From positions 1 to 34,617 of the IMG/VR virus record IMGVR_UViG_3300035126_000270: a stretch of DNA of 34,617 bases. One strand, 5' to 3'. Source of the stretch: a virus. Of this stretch, positions 20,823 through 29,428 are shown piece after piece. Positions within the stretch are counted from its first letter, which is position 1. Each line of letters begins with the position of its first letter. The notes beneath the pieces are model-generated. The model saw nothing but the letters and a program-made list of their open reading frames with translations, did no database searches and was not told the DNA's origin. A program made the position numbers and the translations under genes.

Positions 20823-23800
20823 TTGATCGAGCAGGACATCAACGAGCGCATGGCCGGAATCGCACCCTCGCAGAACGTGGGTGAAGATCCGGCGATCCTC
20901 GCCATCAAGCGCAACCGCGGGATGCTTCTCCCCACGGAGAACCAGGCGCCGATGTCCGACGTCGCCCAGCCGACCGTTGAACTTCCGCAGGAACCCGACT
21001 ATGCGGCCCGAGCCATCCTTGAGGATCGCCGGAACCGGATGATGTCATCGGTCTACACGGCGTCCAAGGTGGACCCGGAGCGGGCAGCGAAGGCGCAGAA
21101 GCTCTCGGCAGAGACAGGTATCGGGAGCGGTATCGCGCTGCGGCATCTTGACGAGATGATGGTCGATGCGCGGATGCGGGAGATCGAGCGCAAGAACTAC
21201 TTCGCCGAGAACCATGTCCTCGCCAACAGCCTGTCGGACCCCGAGTTCGCGGCGGTCGCGCAGGATGACCTCGGCACGCTCGACAGGATCGGCGGGTTCT
21301 TCGGCGAGTTGGCGATGTTCAGCAGGTACGGGTTCAGCCCAAGCACGCTGAAGGGAACCGCACGCGGCATGGCGATGGTCGAGCGCGGGCAGATCGGCGC
21401 GGCGGCCGCAGCCGCTCTTGCCACGCCGCAGGACATCGACCGTGCCGAGCAGTTGCGGCAGGACATGACCAAGCTCCAGGGCGGCGGCCTGCTCGCTGCC
21501 ACGGCCGAGGTCGTGACCCAGCAGATCGCGAACCTGAAGCAGACCGCAACGATGGCCGCCGGCGGCGCAGCGGTCGGCAGTGCGGTCCCTGGCGTCGGCA
21601 CGGTTGCCGGCGGTGCGCTCGGCTTCGCGGCCGGGACGATCACCTCGACGGCGCAGATGGAGGGCGGAAACGCCTACCTCGACATGCGCGCCGATGGCGT
21701 GCCTGATGACGTCGCGATCCCCGCCGCCATCGCCATTGGCTTCCTGAACGGCGCCATTGAGGTGTACGGCCTGAAGCTCGCGGCATCGCCGTTCAAGGGT
21801 CTTGCCAAGAAGGCCATGGCCGAGGCGACTGCGGAGGCGCTTGCCAAGCCGAGCGTCCGGTCGGCGCTTGCCATCGCTGGCAAGGAATACGTCAAGCAGG
21901 TCGGCGGCGAGGGCGTCGAGGAGGCGCTGCAGCAGACCGTGTCCGTGATCGGCGACCGAATCGCCAAGGCCGCATCGGGCATGGAGTACGAGGGGTCGCT
22001 CAAGAAGGATCTCGGCCAGATCATCGAGTCGTTCGGACAGGGCGCGCTGGCGTCGGTGCTGCTCGGCGGCATCGGCCCGGGCGCGAACCTCGTCTACGAC
22101 CTGAACCGCGCCGAGGCCGCGGTCGGGACGCAGCAGTTCCTGCAGAACCTCACGACCGCCGTCAAGGAAGGCACGCTCAAGCCGCGAAGCCCCATGATGC
22201 TCGAGCGGTACATCCAGGCGCAGGCCGAGCGGTACGGGGTCGGTGACTTCTACATCGCAGGCACGGTGATGCGCGATGTCATCAATGCCAGCGGCATCAC
22301 TCCTGAGCAGCTCGAGCAGGTGCTTCCCGGCATGGGAGGGCAGGTGCGCGGCGCGCTGCTGAACAACGGCGACGTGAACCTGACTCCCGGCCAGTACGCG
22401 GCGACGATTGCCGGCACGAAGTTCGGCGATGCCCTGATGCCGCACATCCGCGTCGGCGACCCGCGTGCGGTCAGCTACGCGCAGGCGCAGCAGATCAACG
22501 CCAACCGCGAGCAGATGCGCGAGGATGCCACGAAGATCATCGGGGAGATGGAGCGGACGGACACGGCATTCGTGGAGTCGGCGCGGAACGTGGAGAACGC
22601 ATACCGCGACCAGATCGAGCGGACGGGCCGGCCGCGTGAGGAGGCAGAGGCGGCTGCCACGTTCGTGCGCGATTTCTACGTGGTCCTCGGAGCGTCCATG
22701 GGACAGACGCCTGAGCAGGTGCAGCAGCGGTTCCCGTACCGATTCGAGGGGCAGGCAGCGGCGGTCGCTGAACCGCTCGAGCAGGCGGCTCGCCAAAAAT
22801 ATCCGTCACTTGCCAAGGCGTGGGATCGTTACAACAGCGGCGAAATCTTGATGACGATTGGGGATTTGGCTGACAAAATTGACAGTTTGGATCTTGCAGG
22901 AAAGCGCATTCCGCAGTCCGTGCTTGATGCTGTGCAAGAGTTCCGTAACGCGCAACGTGAGGAACGCGAGGTTTATGGCGAACGCGGTGGAACAGAAGAT
23001 GATGCTGGAAACGCTTTGGAAATTGCAGTTCAGAACGCTGCAGAACAGCTGCGCGAAGCATCGCCCAACATCATGGAGCAGGCGGCGACGATGGACGCCG
23101 AGTACATGGCCGCCGTCGAGCGCGGCGACATGGACGCGGCGCAGCGCATGGTGGACGAGGCGGCGAAGGCGGCTGGGTACAACGTTGTCGCGTATCACGG
23201 AACGGATGCAGAGCCATTCACAATCTTTGGCGATTACGACTCTTACTATTGGGGGAAGGCATCGTATTTCTCCCCAAATCGTGAATACGCCGAAATGTAT
23301 TCATACGAAAGGACTGGCAAGGGTTTCTCACGGGTAATGAGGGTCAACTTGAAACTCGGCCGCGTGTTCTCTCCAGAAACAAATCCAGAACACCTGGCGA
23401 TGTATCGCAAATGGACGAGGGAACAGCGCAAGAGTGGAAGAGGAGGCCCGTTCTTTGTTGGCGGCCCAATGAAGGGGAAGTATGGCCCAGACAAAGTAAA
23501 AAATGTCATTGATTATGAGGATCAGTGGTGGCTTGTTGGACGCATTTGGGATGCTGGATTTGATGCATTTACGACATCAGAATCTGATGGACAAACAATC
23601 GCGTGGGGATTGAAAAATCCAAATCAAGTAAAGCTCGCCGACCCCGTCACCTACGACGAGGCCGGCAACGTCGTCCCGCTCTCGCGCCGCTTCGACATCA
23701 CCAGCCCGAGGATCTTCGAGCAGGCGGCGGTGCCGGCACAAGCGGGAGCTGATGCTCCAGGCATTGGAGTTTCCAACGAGAACAGGCTCGGATTTTGGCC

Positions 23801-26800
23801 GGCATTGCGAGTGCGAATCCAGCCTAATGCCGCACTACCTGAAAAGCCGCTGATCCTGACAGGAACGACTAACAAGAATGCGACCAAGCAACTTGCGAAT
23901 CTTGATGACATTCTTGGTCGGTTTCCAAATGCAGCAGAGTCTCCTGAAGCATGGGCGCAAATGTTGGCATATGCGTTTGGAACTGATGATGTTCCGGTTC
24001 CGCCGTATGCGTTCATCAACGACACAAACGGAAATGGGTCGTTTGATCGCCTGTCAACGCTGACGCAAGGACAGATCGCTGATGCCACGCATGGTTTCGA
24101 CAACGCCCGCGAGTTCCGCAGGGCGTACATCAACAACGAACTGGATGTAATCACCACCGGGAAACTGTTCCTGTGGTCGTTCCTGTCGCGTGGTGTCAGC
24201 CCGTACACGCAGGAATCGCTGTTCATTGATGCATTCGATGGTGCAAACGAGTGGATCAAGAAGGCTGCTTCCGGCAAGTTCACGGAAGCCGATTTCGATG
24301 ACTACACGGCGTGGGCAAAGTCAGTCGCAAAGAAGGGAAGCGGCCAGCCAGGAGCAGGGGCAACCCACAACCTGAATGCCTTCGGTAAGAACTTCCTGTT
24401 CAAGATGGGCGCAATCGGCGAGGACGGGAAGTCCAACCTTCAGCGACTGCACGACATGATGTCAGACCCGGAGCAGACGGGCCGCATGATCCGCAGGGAG
24501 TTTGCAAAGTTTGGCGAAGGCGTCGGAATTGACAACAAGGTCGTTTCGTTCACGCTGTTGGTCGCCGGGTTCAACGACGTGATGGTGCTTGACCGCGTGC
24601 AGGTTCGCCAGCTCTGGGATGACGGACGATTCAGCGGCACAAACCTGTATGACGGTGTGATGGATGCAGAAGGGCAAAAGATCGCCGGATCGTCGCTGAA
24701 TGCACTGACGGAAGGCGTTCGCGGAATCCTCGTCTATGAGGCCATTGAGCGACAGCTCGCCGCCAAAATCAATGACCTGTACGCGAAGCTTGGCCGGCCG
24801 CAGGACGCGAGCATCGGACGGTATCACTGGGAAACATGGGTCGCATACAGCCAGCAGGAAGCAGCCCACGCAACATTGGATGCCATCCTGCTTGATGCCA
24901 AGGGAGATGACCAGGCAATCTCCAAGGTGTCCGGTAAGCAAGGGGAATACGGCGCCTACGAATATGGGGCGCAATACAACCGCGACACGAATAAGACTCC
25001 GTGGTTCAGGTATACGACGCCGCTCGGCGGAACGTATGATTTCAGCGTCCCGGCGTTCAGGCAGTTCCTGGCGGAAATCAAGAAGGTTGGCAACGGCGTC
25101 GTGCCGGCCAAGTTCAAGGTAACGGAGAGTGGCAATGCCCCGTGGTACACGCGCCCAGAAGTCAACCAGCAGCGACTCGAAGAGCAGGCCGCAAAGTGGT
25201 CCGACCGAGGCGGCGGCACGGGAGAAGGAACGCGCCTTGTTCGGCAGGCTGCTGCGAACGCCGATGCCATTCGTGCAAGATCCGGCACCGGAGTTCAACC
25301 CGCAGGACGGGGTGCGGGCTTAGAGCAGGCAGCCCGAGGCCCAGCCCGAGGCTTCATCGACCCCAAGACCCTGATCGCGACGATCACGCAGGGCGGCGAC
25401 CTCGCGACCCTGATCCACGAGTCGGCGCACGCCTTCCTCGTCATCTACGGGCGAATCGCCCAGCAGCCCGACGCGCCGGCGTTCATCAAGGCAGACATGG
25501 ACACCGTGCTGCGCTGGGGCAACGTCCCGGGCGACACGCCGGAGGCGCGCCTCGCGACATGGTCGAACATGACCGTGGACGAGCAGCGCACGCTGCACGA
25601 GTCGTTTGCATACAACTTTGAGATTTATGCATGGGAAGGGAAGGCGCCGAGCGCCGAGCTGCGCGGCGTGTTCCAGCGGTTCCGCGCATACCTGACCCGG
25701 ATCTACAAGTCGATCCGCGATGACCTGAACGCCATCTACCGCCGCGAGTTCGGGACGGACCTGCCGATTCTCACCCCGGAGGTCCGGGCCGTGATGGACC
25801 GCATGCTCGCGAGCGAGCGCCAGATCAAGCAGTACCAGGCTATCAACTCCATGGCGCCCTACTTCCAGACGCAGGAGGAGGCGCAGATGGACGATGCCAC
25901 GTGGGCCGCCTACGTGGCGATGAACCAGGAGGCCGAGGACCAGGCAATCGCCGACCTGACGAAGGCGAGTCTGGGGCAGGTGGACTGGATTCGCCGTGCG
26001 CGGATCTCGGCCGAGCGCGAGGAGGAGCGCGGCATGGCCGCCCGCCGGCGCGAGGTCAAGGACGAGGCAACGCAGGAGGTGCGCGGCCGGCTCGTCTACC
26101 GCCTGCAGGACTACCTGCGGACGGGCCGCTACCGCGACGAGGCCGGGGAGGAGATCACGGTCGAGGGGCCGCACAGGCTGTCCGTGGACCGCATCGAGGC
26201 GCTGTACACGGGCATCCCCACGGCCGAGTCGGTGGAGGCCATCCGTGCCACGGGCATGGCCGTGCCGGCCGTCCTGCAGCCCGAGTGGCGCAGGCTCGGG
26301 TTCGGGAAGTCCGGGATGCTCGTCAAGGAGGGCGGCGTGGACCCCGAGATGGTCGCCGAGACCTTTGGCTATCCCGGCGGCGATGCCATGATCCGGGCGC
26401 TGGTCGATGCCCCGAAGTTCTCGGAGGCCGTGGAGGCCCGCACCAACGAGCTGATGCAGGAACGCTACGGGGAGATGGACTCGCCCGAGGCACGCGAGCA
26501 GCGGATCTCCGAGGCCATCCACAACGAGGCCCGAGCGCGGTTGGTGGCCGTGGAACTGCGGCACGTTTCCCGCGCCACGGAACCCGTGGCCGTCATGCTC
26601 GAGGCCGCCAGAATCGCCGCGCAGGACATCCTCGCCCGCAAGCGCCTGCGCGACATCCGCCCGCAGGACCACGAGGCAGCTGAGGCGCGGGCGGCACGGG
26701 ACGCCATCAACGCCCGCCGAGCCGCCGGCAACCCGGCCGCCGCTGCCCAGGCCGCCTACACGCGGGCCAAGAACGCCGTCCTGGAGGCGCCCCGCGAGGA

Positions 26801-29393
26801 CACGGTCGAGGCGCTGCTCGCGGCCACGGATGCCGCTGAGGTCGCCGGAGAGGCCGCACGGGCCGAATCCATGGCACGGTCAGCCGAGCGCATCGGTCGC
26901 TTCGTGGAAGAGTACGGCAACGTCCAGCCAGACCTGCTGGTAATCCGCGCCAAGCGGGCGCAGCTCTACCAGAACCAGCTTGCCGCCGAGGCGCGCAAGG
27001 CGAAGGCATACGTGGAGAAGCAGGTCAAGTACCTGCGGAAGGTGCTTCGCGACGAGAACCGCAAGCGGATGGGCGCGGGGTACGCGGACCAGATTGAGGC
27101 GCTGCTCGCGAACGTCAACCTGGTCGCCATGTCGGCGGCGCAGCGGCAGCAGCTTGCCGACCTGGGTGAATGGCTGAAGAAGATGGAGGCTGACGGCGTC
27201 AAGCCCGACATCTCCGAGGATCTCGCCAAGGCAGCGTTCCGCGTCCCCTACAAGGACTTGACGCTCGACCAGTTCCGCGAGTTGGTGGAGGCCGTGCGGA
27301 CCATTGAGTACATGGGCAAGAACGAGCAGAAGGTGCTGCTCGAGAAGCAGAAGGCCGAGTTCAAGGAGAAGGAAGCGGCCATCGTCAAGAACGCGGAGGC
27401 GGTCGCACGGTCGCGTGGCCGCATCGAGAAGCTGCGCCGATCCGGCCAGACGAGGGCGGCGAAGGCGTCTGCCAAGCTGAGAGGATTCTTCGCGGCTGGG
27501 CTGAAGGCATGGGCCATCGTGGAGGTCATCGACGGCGGCCCGGGCGGCCCGCTGTGGGAGTACCTGATCCGCACGGCCAACGACCGCGCCGACATGGAAA
27601 CGGAGATGAACGCGGCGGCCACGAAGCGGCTGACCGAGATCCTCGAGCCGTGGTACAGGGTCGGCAACATGATGGCCGGCAAGGTCGAGTTCCCGTCCAT
27701 CGGTCGGTCGATGACGCGGGAGGCGCGGCTTGCCATCGCCCTGAACTACGGCAACGCCGGCAACATCCAGCGCCTGCTCGACGGCGAGGGCTGGACGCAG
27801 GAGCAGGTGCAGCCCATCCTCGAGTCGCTGACGGCCGAGGAGTGGGACGCTGTGCAGCAGGTGTGGGACTTCATGGACGAGTACCGCCCGCTGATCGCGG
27901 CCAAGGAGCGCAAGCTCTTCGGCAAGGAACCGAACTGGGTCGAGCCGCAGGAGCTGACCGTGCGGACGGTGGACGGCAAGGTAAAGACGCTGCTCGGCGG
28001 CTACTACCCCATCGTCTACGACCCGGTCGCCGCGTTCCGGTCGGAGAAGCAGAGCGAGGTTGACACGGCCGAGGCGCAGCTCAAGGGCGCGTTCACGGCC
28101 GCCACGACCAGGCGCACGTTCACGAAGGAGCGCGCCGCCAAGGTCGAGGACAGGCCGCTGCTGTACAGCCTGCAGGGACTTTGGAGCGGAGTGACGGACG
28201 TCATCCACGACCTGTCCTGGCACGAGTGGCTGATCGACGCGAACCGCCTGATGCGGAGCGAGGAGTTCGACCGGGTCGTTCGCGCCCGCTACGGCGAGCA
28301 GCCGAAGCTCGAGCTGCGCCGCTGGATCGAGGACGTCGCCGCCGGCGGTCGCGGTGCGCTGACACCCGGCATGATGGCCGCGGCATTCATGCGGCAGAAC
28401 GTGAGCGTGGCGGGACTTGGGTACTCCATCCGCGGTGCGCTCCTACAGCTCACGGGTTTCTCGATGTCAGTCACCCGGGTCGGCTGGGGTCCGCTGCTGC
28501 GCGGAATCAGCGCGTTCGCCGTCAACCCGCTCCAGACCATGCGGCGTGTCAACGACATGAGCAAGTTCATGGAGATGCGCTCGAGGACGCAGTTCAAGGA
28601 ACTGAATGAGATCCGCAACCGCGTCGAGGGCCAGCGCGGCTGGGAGCGCGGCATCCGCTCGCACGCATACACCATGATGCTGTCAATGCAGCGGCTCGTT
28701 GACATCCCGACATGGCTGGCCGGGTACGAGAACGCAATCGCAGACGGCAAGGACGAGGACACGGCAATCGCTCTCGCCGACCAGGGCGTGATCGCCACGC
28801 AGGGCAGCGGCCTCCTCAAGGATCTGTCCCGCGTCGAGCGTGAGAAGGGGCTTGCCAGCCTGTTCACCGTGTTCTACTCGTACTTCAACACGGTGTTCAA
28901 CCTCGCCACGGTGCAGACGATGACGGCCCGCAGCAGGGGCAAGGCGGCCCACGACCTGCTGATGATCCTCGTCGTGCCTGTCATGGTCGAGCAGCTCCTC
29001 AAGGAAGTCCTCACCCCGGACGGCGAGGACAAGGAGGAGAAGGATCTCGGCAAGGTCGCGGCGCAATTGACACGCGCCGAGGTTGAGTACCTGCTCGGGA
29101 TGTTCGTGTACGTGCGCGAGCTGCAGGGCGTGTCGGGCATGATTGACGGCGGCATGCGCGGATACGAGGGTCCGGCCGGCCTGCGAGGGATCGTGACGAT
29201 CCAGCGTGCCGCGCAGCAGGCAGGGCAGGGCGAGTTCGACCGCGGCTTCCGCCGCTCGGCCGTGGACCTGCTCGGCATCGGCCTGGGCCTGCCGAGCGCG
29301 CAGATCAACCGCACCATCGACGGCCTTGAGGCGCTGTCGGAGGGAGAGACTGAGAATCCGCTTTCCGCCGTGATGGGCGTTCAGCGAAGGTAG
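20823..29393 (+). CDS. Giant polyvalent ejection protein (2856 aa) with ART-, HhH-glycosylase- and zincin-like domains
   Basis: Starts at TTG 20823 with AGGAG (20811-20815) seven bases upstream; ATG 20850 is less well supported. Order of regions: helical N-terminus with a Gly/Ala hydrophobic stretch (about 221-300); helical region to about 780; an ADP-ribosyltransferase-like domain (about 786-960; VAYHGTD with His792, then YFSPNREYAEMYS and NPNQVK); a domain (about 985-1455) with a helix-hairpin-helix glycosylase-like signature, Lys1239 and Asp1257; a zincin domain with HESAH (1532-1536) and HESFAYNFEIYAWEGKAPS near 1590; long coiled coils to about 2230; and a C-terminal ejection-type region with a hydrophobic segment (LLMILVVPVMVEQLL, about 2710). 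EQAA linkers separate the middle domains, two of which lie in lower-GC DNA. It is probably packed in the virion and delivered with DNA, as T7 gp16 is; the domain activities are inferred. Confidence 0.93.
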   Translation: MIEQDINERMAGIAPSQNVGEDPAILAIKRNRGMLLPTENQAPMSDVAQPTVELPQEPDYAARAILEDRRNRMMSSVYTASKVDPERAAKAQKLSAETGIGSGIALRHLDEMMVDARMREIERKNYFAENHVLANSLSDPEFAAVAQDDLGTLDRIGGFFGELAMFSRYGFSPSTLKGTARGMAMVERGQIGAAAAAALATPQDIDRAEQLRQDMTKLQGGGLLAATAEVVTQQIANLKQTATMAAGGAAVGSAVPGVGTVAGGALGFAAGTITSTAQMEGGNAYLDMRADGVPDDVAIPAAIAIGFLNGAIEVYGLKLAASPFKGLAKKAMAEATAEALAKPSVRSALAIAGKEYVKQVGGEGVEEALQQTVSVIGDRIAKAASGMEYEGSLKKDLGQIIESFGQGALASVLLGGIGPGANLVYDLNRAEAAVGTQQFLQNLTTAVKEGTLKPRSPMMLERYIQAQAERYGVGDFYIAGTVMRDVINASGITPEQLEQVLPGMGGQVRGALLNNGDVNLTPGQYAATIAGTKFGDALMPHIRVGDPRAVSYAQAQQINANREQMREDATKIIGEMERTDTAFVESARNVENAYRDQIERTGRPREEAEAAATFVRDFYVVLGASMGQTPEQVQQRFPYRFEGQAAAVAEPLEQAARQKYPSLAKAWDRYNSGEILMTIGDLADKIDSLDLAGKRIPQSVLDAVQEFRNAQREEREVYGERGGTEDDAGNALEIAVQNAAEQLREASPNIMEQAATMDAEYMAAVERGDMDAAQRMVDEAAKAAGYNVVAYHGTDAEPFTIFGDYDSYYWGKASYFSPNREYAEMYSYERTGKGFSRVMRVNLKLGRVFSPETNPEHLAMYRKWTREQRKSGRGGPFFVGGPMKGKYGPDKVKNVIDYEDQWWLVGRIWDAGFDAFTTSESDGQTIAWGLKNPNQVKLADPVTYDEAGNVVPLSRRFDITSPRIFEQAAVPAQAGADAPGIGVSNENRLGFWPALRVRIQPNAALPEKPLILTGTTNKNATKQLANLDDILGRFPNAAESPEAWAQMLAYAFGTDDVPVPPYAFINDTNGNGSFDRLSTLTQGQIADATHGFDNAREFRRAYINNELDVITTGKLFLWSFLSRGVSPYTQESLFIDAFDGANEWIKKAASGKFTEADFDDYTAWAKSVAKKGSGQPGAGATHNLNAFGKNFLFKMGAIGEDGKSNLQRLHDMMSDPEQTGRMIRREFAKFGEGVGIDNKVVSFTLLVAGFNDVMVLDRVQVRQLWDDGRFSGTNLYDGVMDAEGQKIAGSSLNALTEGVRGILVYEAIERQLAAKINDLYAKLGRPQDASIGRYHWETWVAYSQQEAAHATLDAILLDAKGDDQAISKVSGKQGEYGAYEYGAQYNRDTNKTPWFRYTTPLGGTYDFSVPAFRQFLAEIKKVGNGVVPAKFKVTESGNAPWYTRPEVNQQRLEEQAAKWSDRGGGTGEGTRLVRQAAANADAIRARSGTGVQPAGRGAGLEQAARGPARGFIDPKTLIATITQGGDLATLIHESAHAFLVIYGRIAQQPDAPAFIKADMDTVLRWGNVPGDTPEARLATWSNMTVDEQRTLHESFAYNFEIYAWEGKAPSAELRGVFQRFRAYLTRIYKSIRDDLNAIYRREFGTDLPILTPEVRAVMDRMLASERQIKQYQAINSMAPYFQTQEEAQMDDATWAAYVAMNQEAEDQAIADLTKASLGQVDWIRRARISAEREEERGMAARRREVKDEATQEVRGRLVYRLQDYLRTGRYRDEAGEEITVEGPHRLSVDRIEALYTGIPTAESVEAIRATGMAVPAVLQPEWRRLGFGKSGMLVKEGGVDPEMVAETFGYPGGDAMIRALVDAPKFSEAVEARTNELMQERYGEMDSPEAREQRISEAIHNEARARLVAVELRHVSRATEPVAVMLEAARIAAQDILARKRLRDIRPQDHEAAEARAARDAINARRAAGNPAAAAQAAYTRAKNAVLEAPREDTVEALLAATDAAEVAGEAARAESMARSAERIGRFVEEYGNVQPDLLVIRAKRAQLYQNQLAAEARKAKAYVEKQVKYLRKVLRDENRKRMGAGYADQIEALLANVNLVAMSAAQRQQLADLGEWLKKMEADGVKPDISEDLAKAAFRVPYKDLTLDQFRELVEAVRTIEYMGKNEQKVLLEKQKAEFKEKEAAIVKNAEAVARSRGRIEKLRRSGQTRAAKASAKLRGFFAAGLKAWAIVEVIDGGPGGPLWEYLIRTANDRADMETEMNAAATKRLTEILEPWYRVGNMMAGKVEFPSIGRSMTREARLAIALNYGNAGNIQRLLDGEGWTQEQVQPILESLTAEEWDAVQQVWDFMDEYRPLIAAKERKLFGKEPNWVEPQELTVRTVDGKVKTLLGGYYPIVYDPVAAFRSEKQSEVDTAEAQLKGAFTAATTRRTFTKERAAKVEDRPLLYSLQGLWSGVTDVIHDLSWHEWLIDANRLMRSEEFDRVVRARYGEQPKLELRRWIEDVAAGGRGALTPGMMAAAFMRQNVSVAGLGYSIRGALLQLTGFSMSVTRVGWGPLLRGISAFAVNPLQTMRRVNDMSKFMEMRSRTQFKELNEIRNRVEGQRGWERGIRSHAYTMMLSMQRLVDIPTWLAGYENAIADGKDEDTAIALADQGVIATQGSGLLKDLSRVEREKGLASLFTVFYSYFNTVFNLATVQTMTARSRGKAAHDLLMILVVPVMVEQLLKEVLTPDGEDKEEKDLGKVAAQLTRAEVEYLLGMFVYVRELQGVSGMIDGGMRGYEGPAGLRGIVTIQRAAQQAGQGEFDRGFRRSAVDLLGIGLGLPSAQINRTIDGLEALSEGETENPLSAVMGVQRR
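22779..25333 (+). repeat. Five dispersed copies of a GAGCAGGCGGC linker sequence
   Basis: Within the giant gene the 11-mer GAGCAGGCGGC occurs identically at 22779-22789, 23076-23086 and 23718-23728, with one-base variants at 25182-25192 and 25323-25333. Each encodes the EQAA of a hydrophobic/charged-EQAA linker (PLEQAAR, IMEQAAT, IFEQAAV, LEEQAAK, LEQAARG) at a domain boundary. Confidence 0.7.
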
Positions 29394-29396
29394 AAT
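29391..29396 (+). promoter_or_regulatory. -10-like box TAGAAT before the tailspike gene
   Basis: TAGAAT matches five of six -10 bases and overlaps the stop of the giant gene (TAG 29391-29393). An ATG (29405) begins eight bases after it. No clear -35 is visible. It could give the tailspike gene a separate late message. Confidence 0.45.
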
Positions 29397-29404
29397 CACC
29401 CCCA

Positions 29405-29428
29405 ATGTCGAGGGAGCCGAAGAGATGA
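29405..29428 (+). CDS. Possible 7-codon leader peptide overlapping the tailspike start
   Basis: ATG at 29405 opens a seven-codon frame (MSREPKR) whose TGA overlaps the tailspike ATG (ATGA, 29425-29428). It starts eight bases after the TAGAAT box. Such an arrangement could couple a leaderless start to tailspike translation. The frame is too short to judge by sequence alone, so confidence is low. Confidence 0.25.
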   Translation: MSREPKR

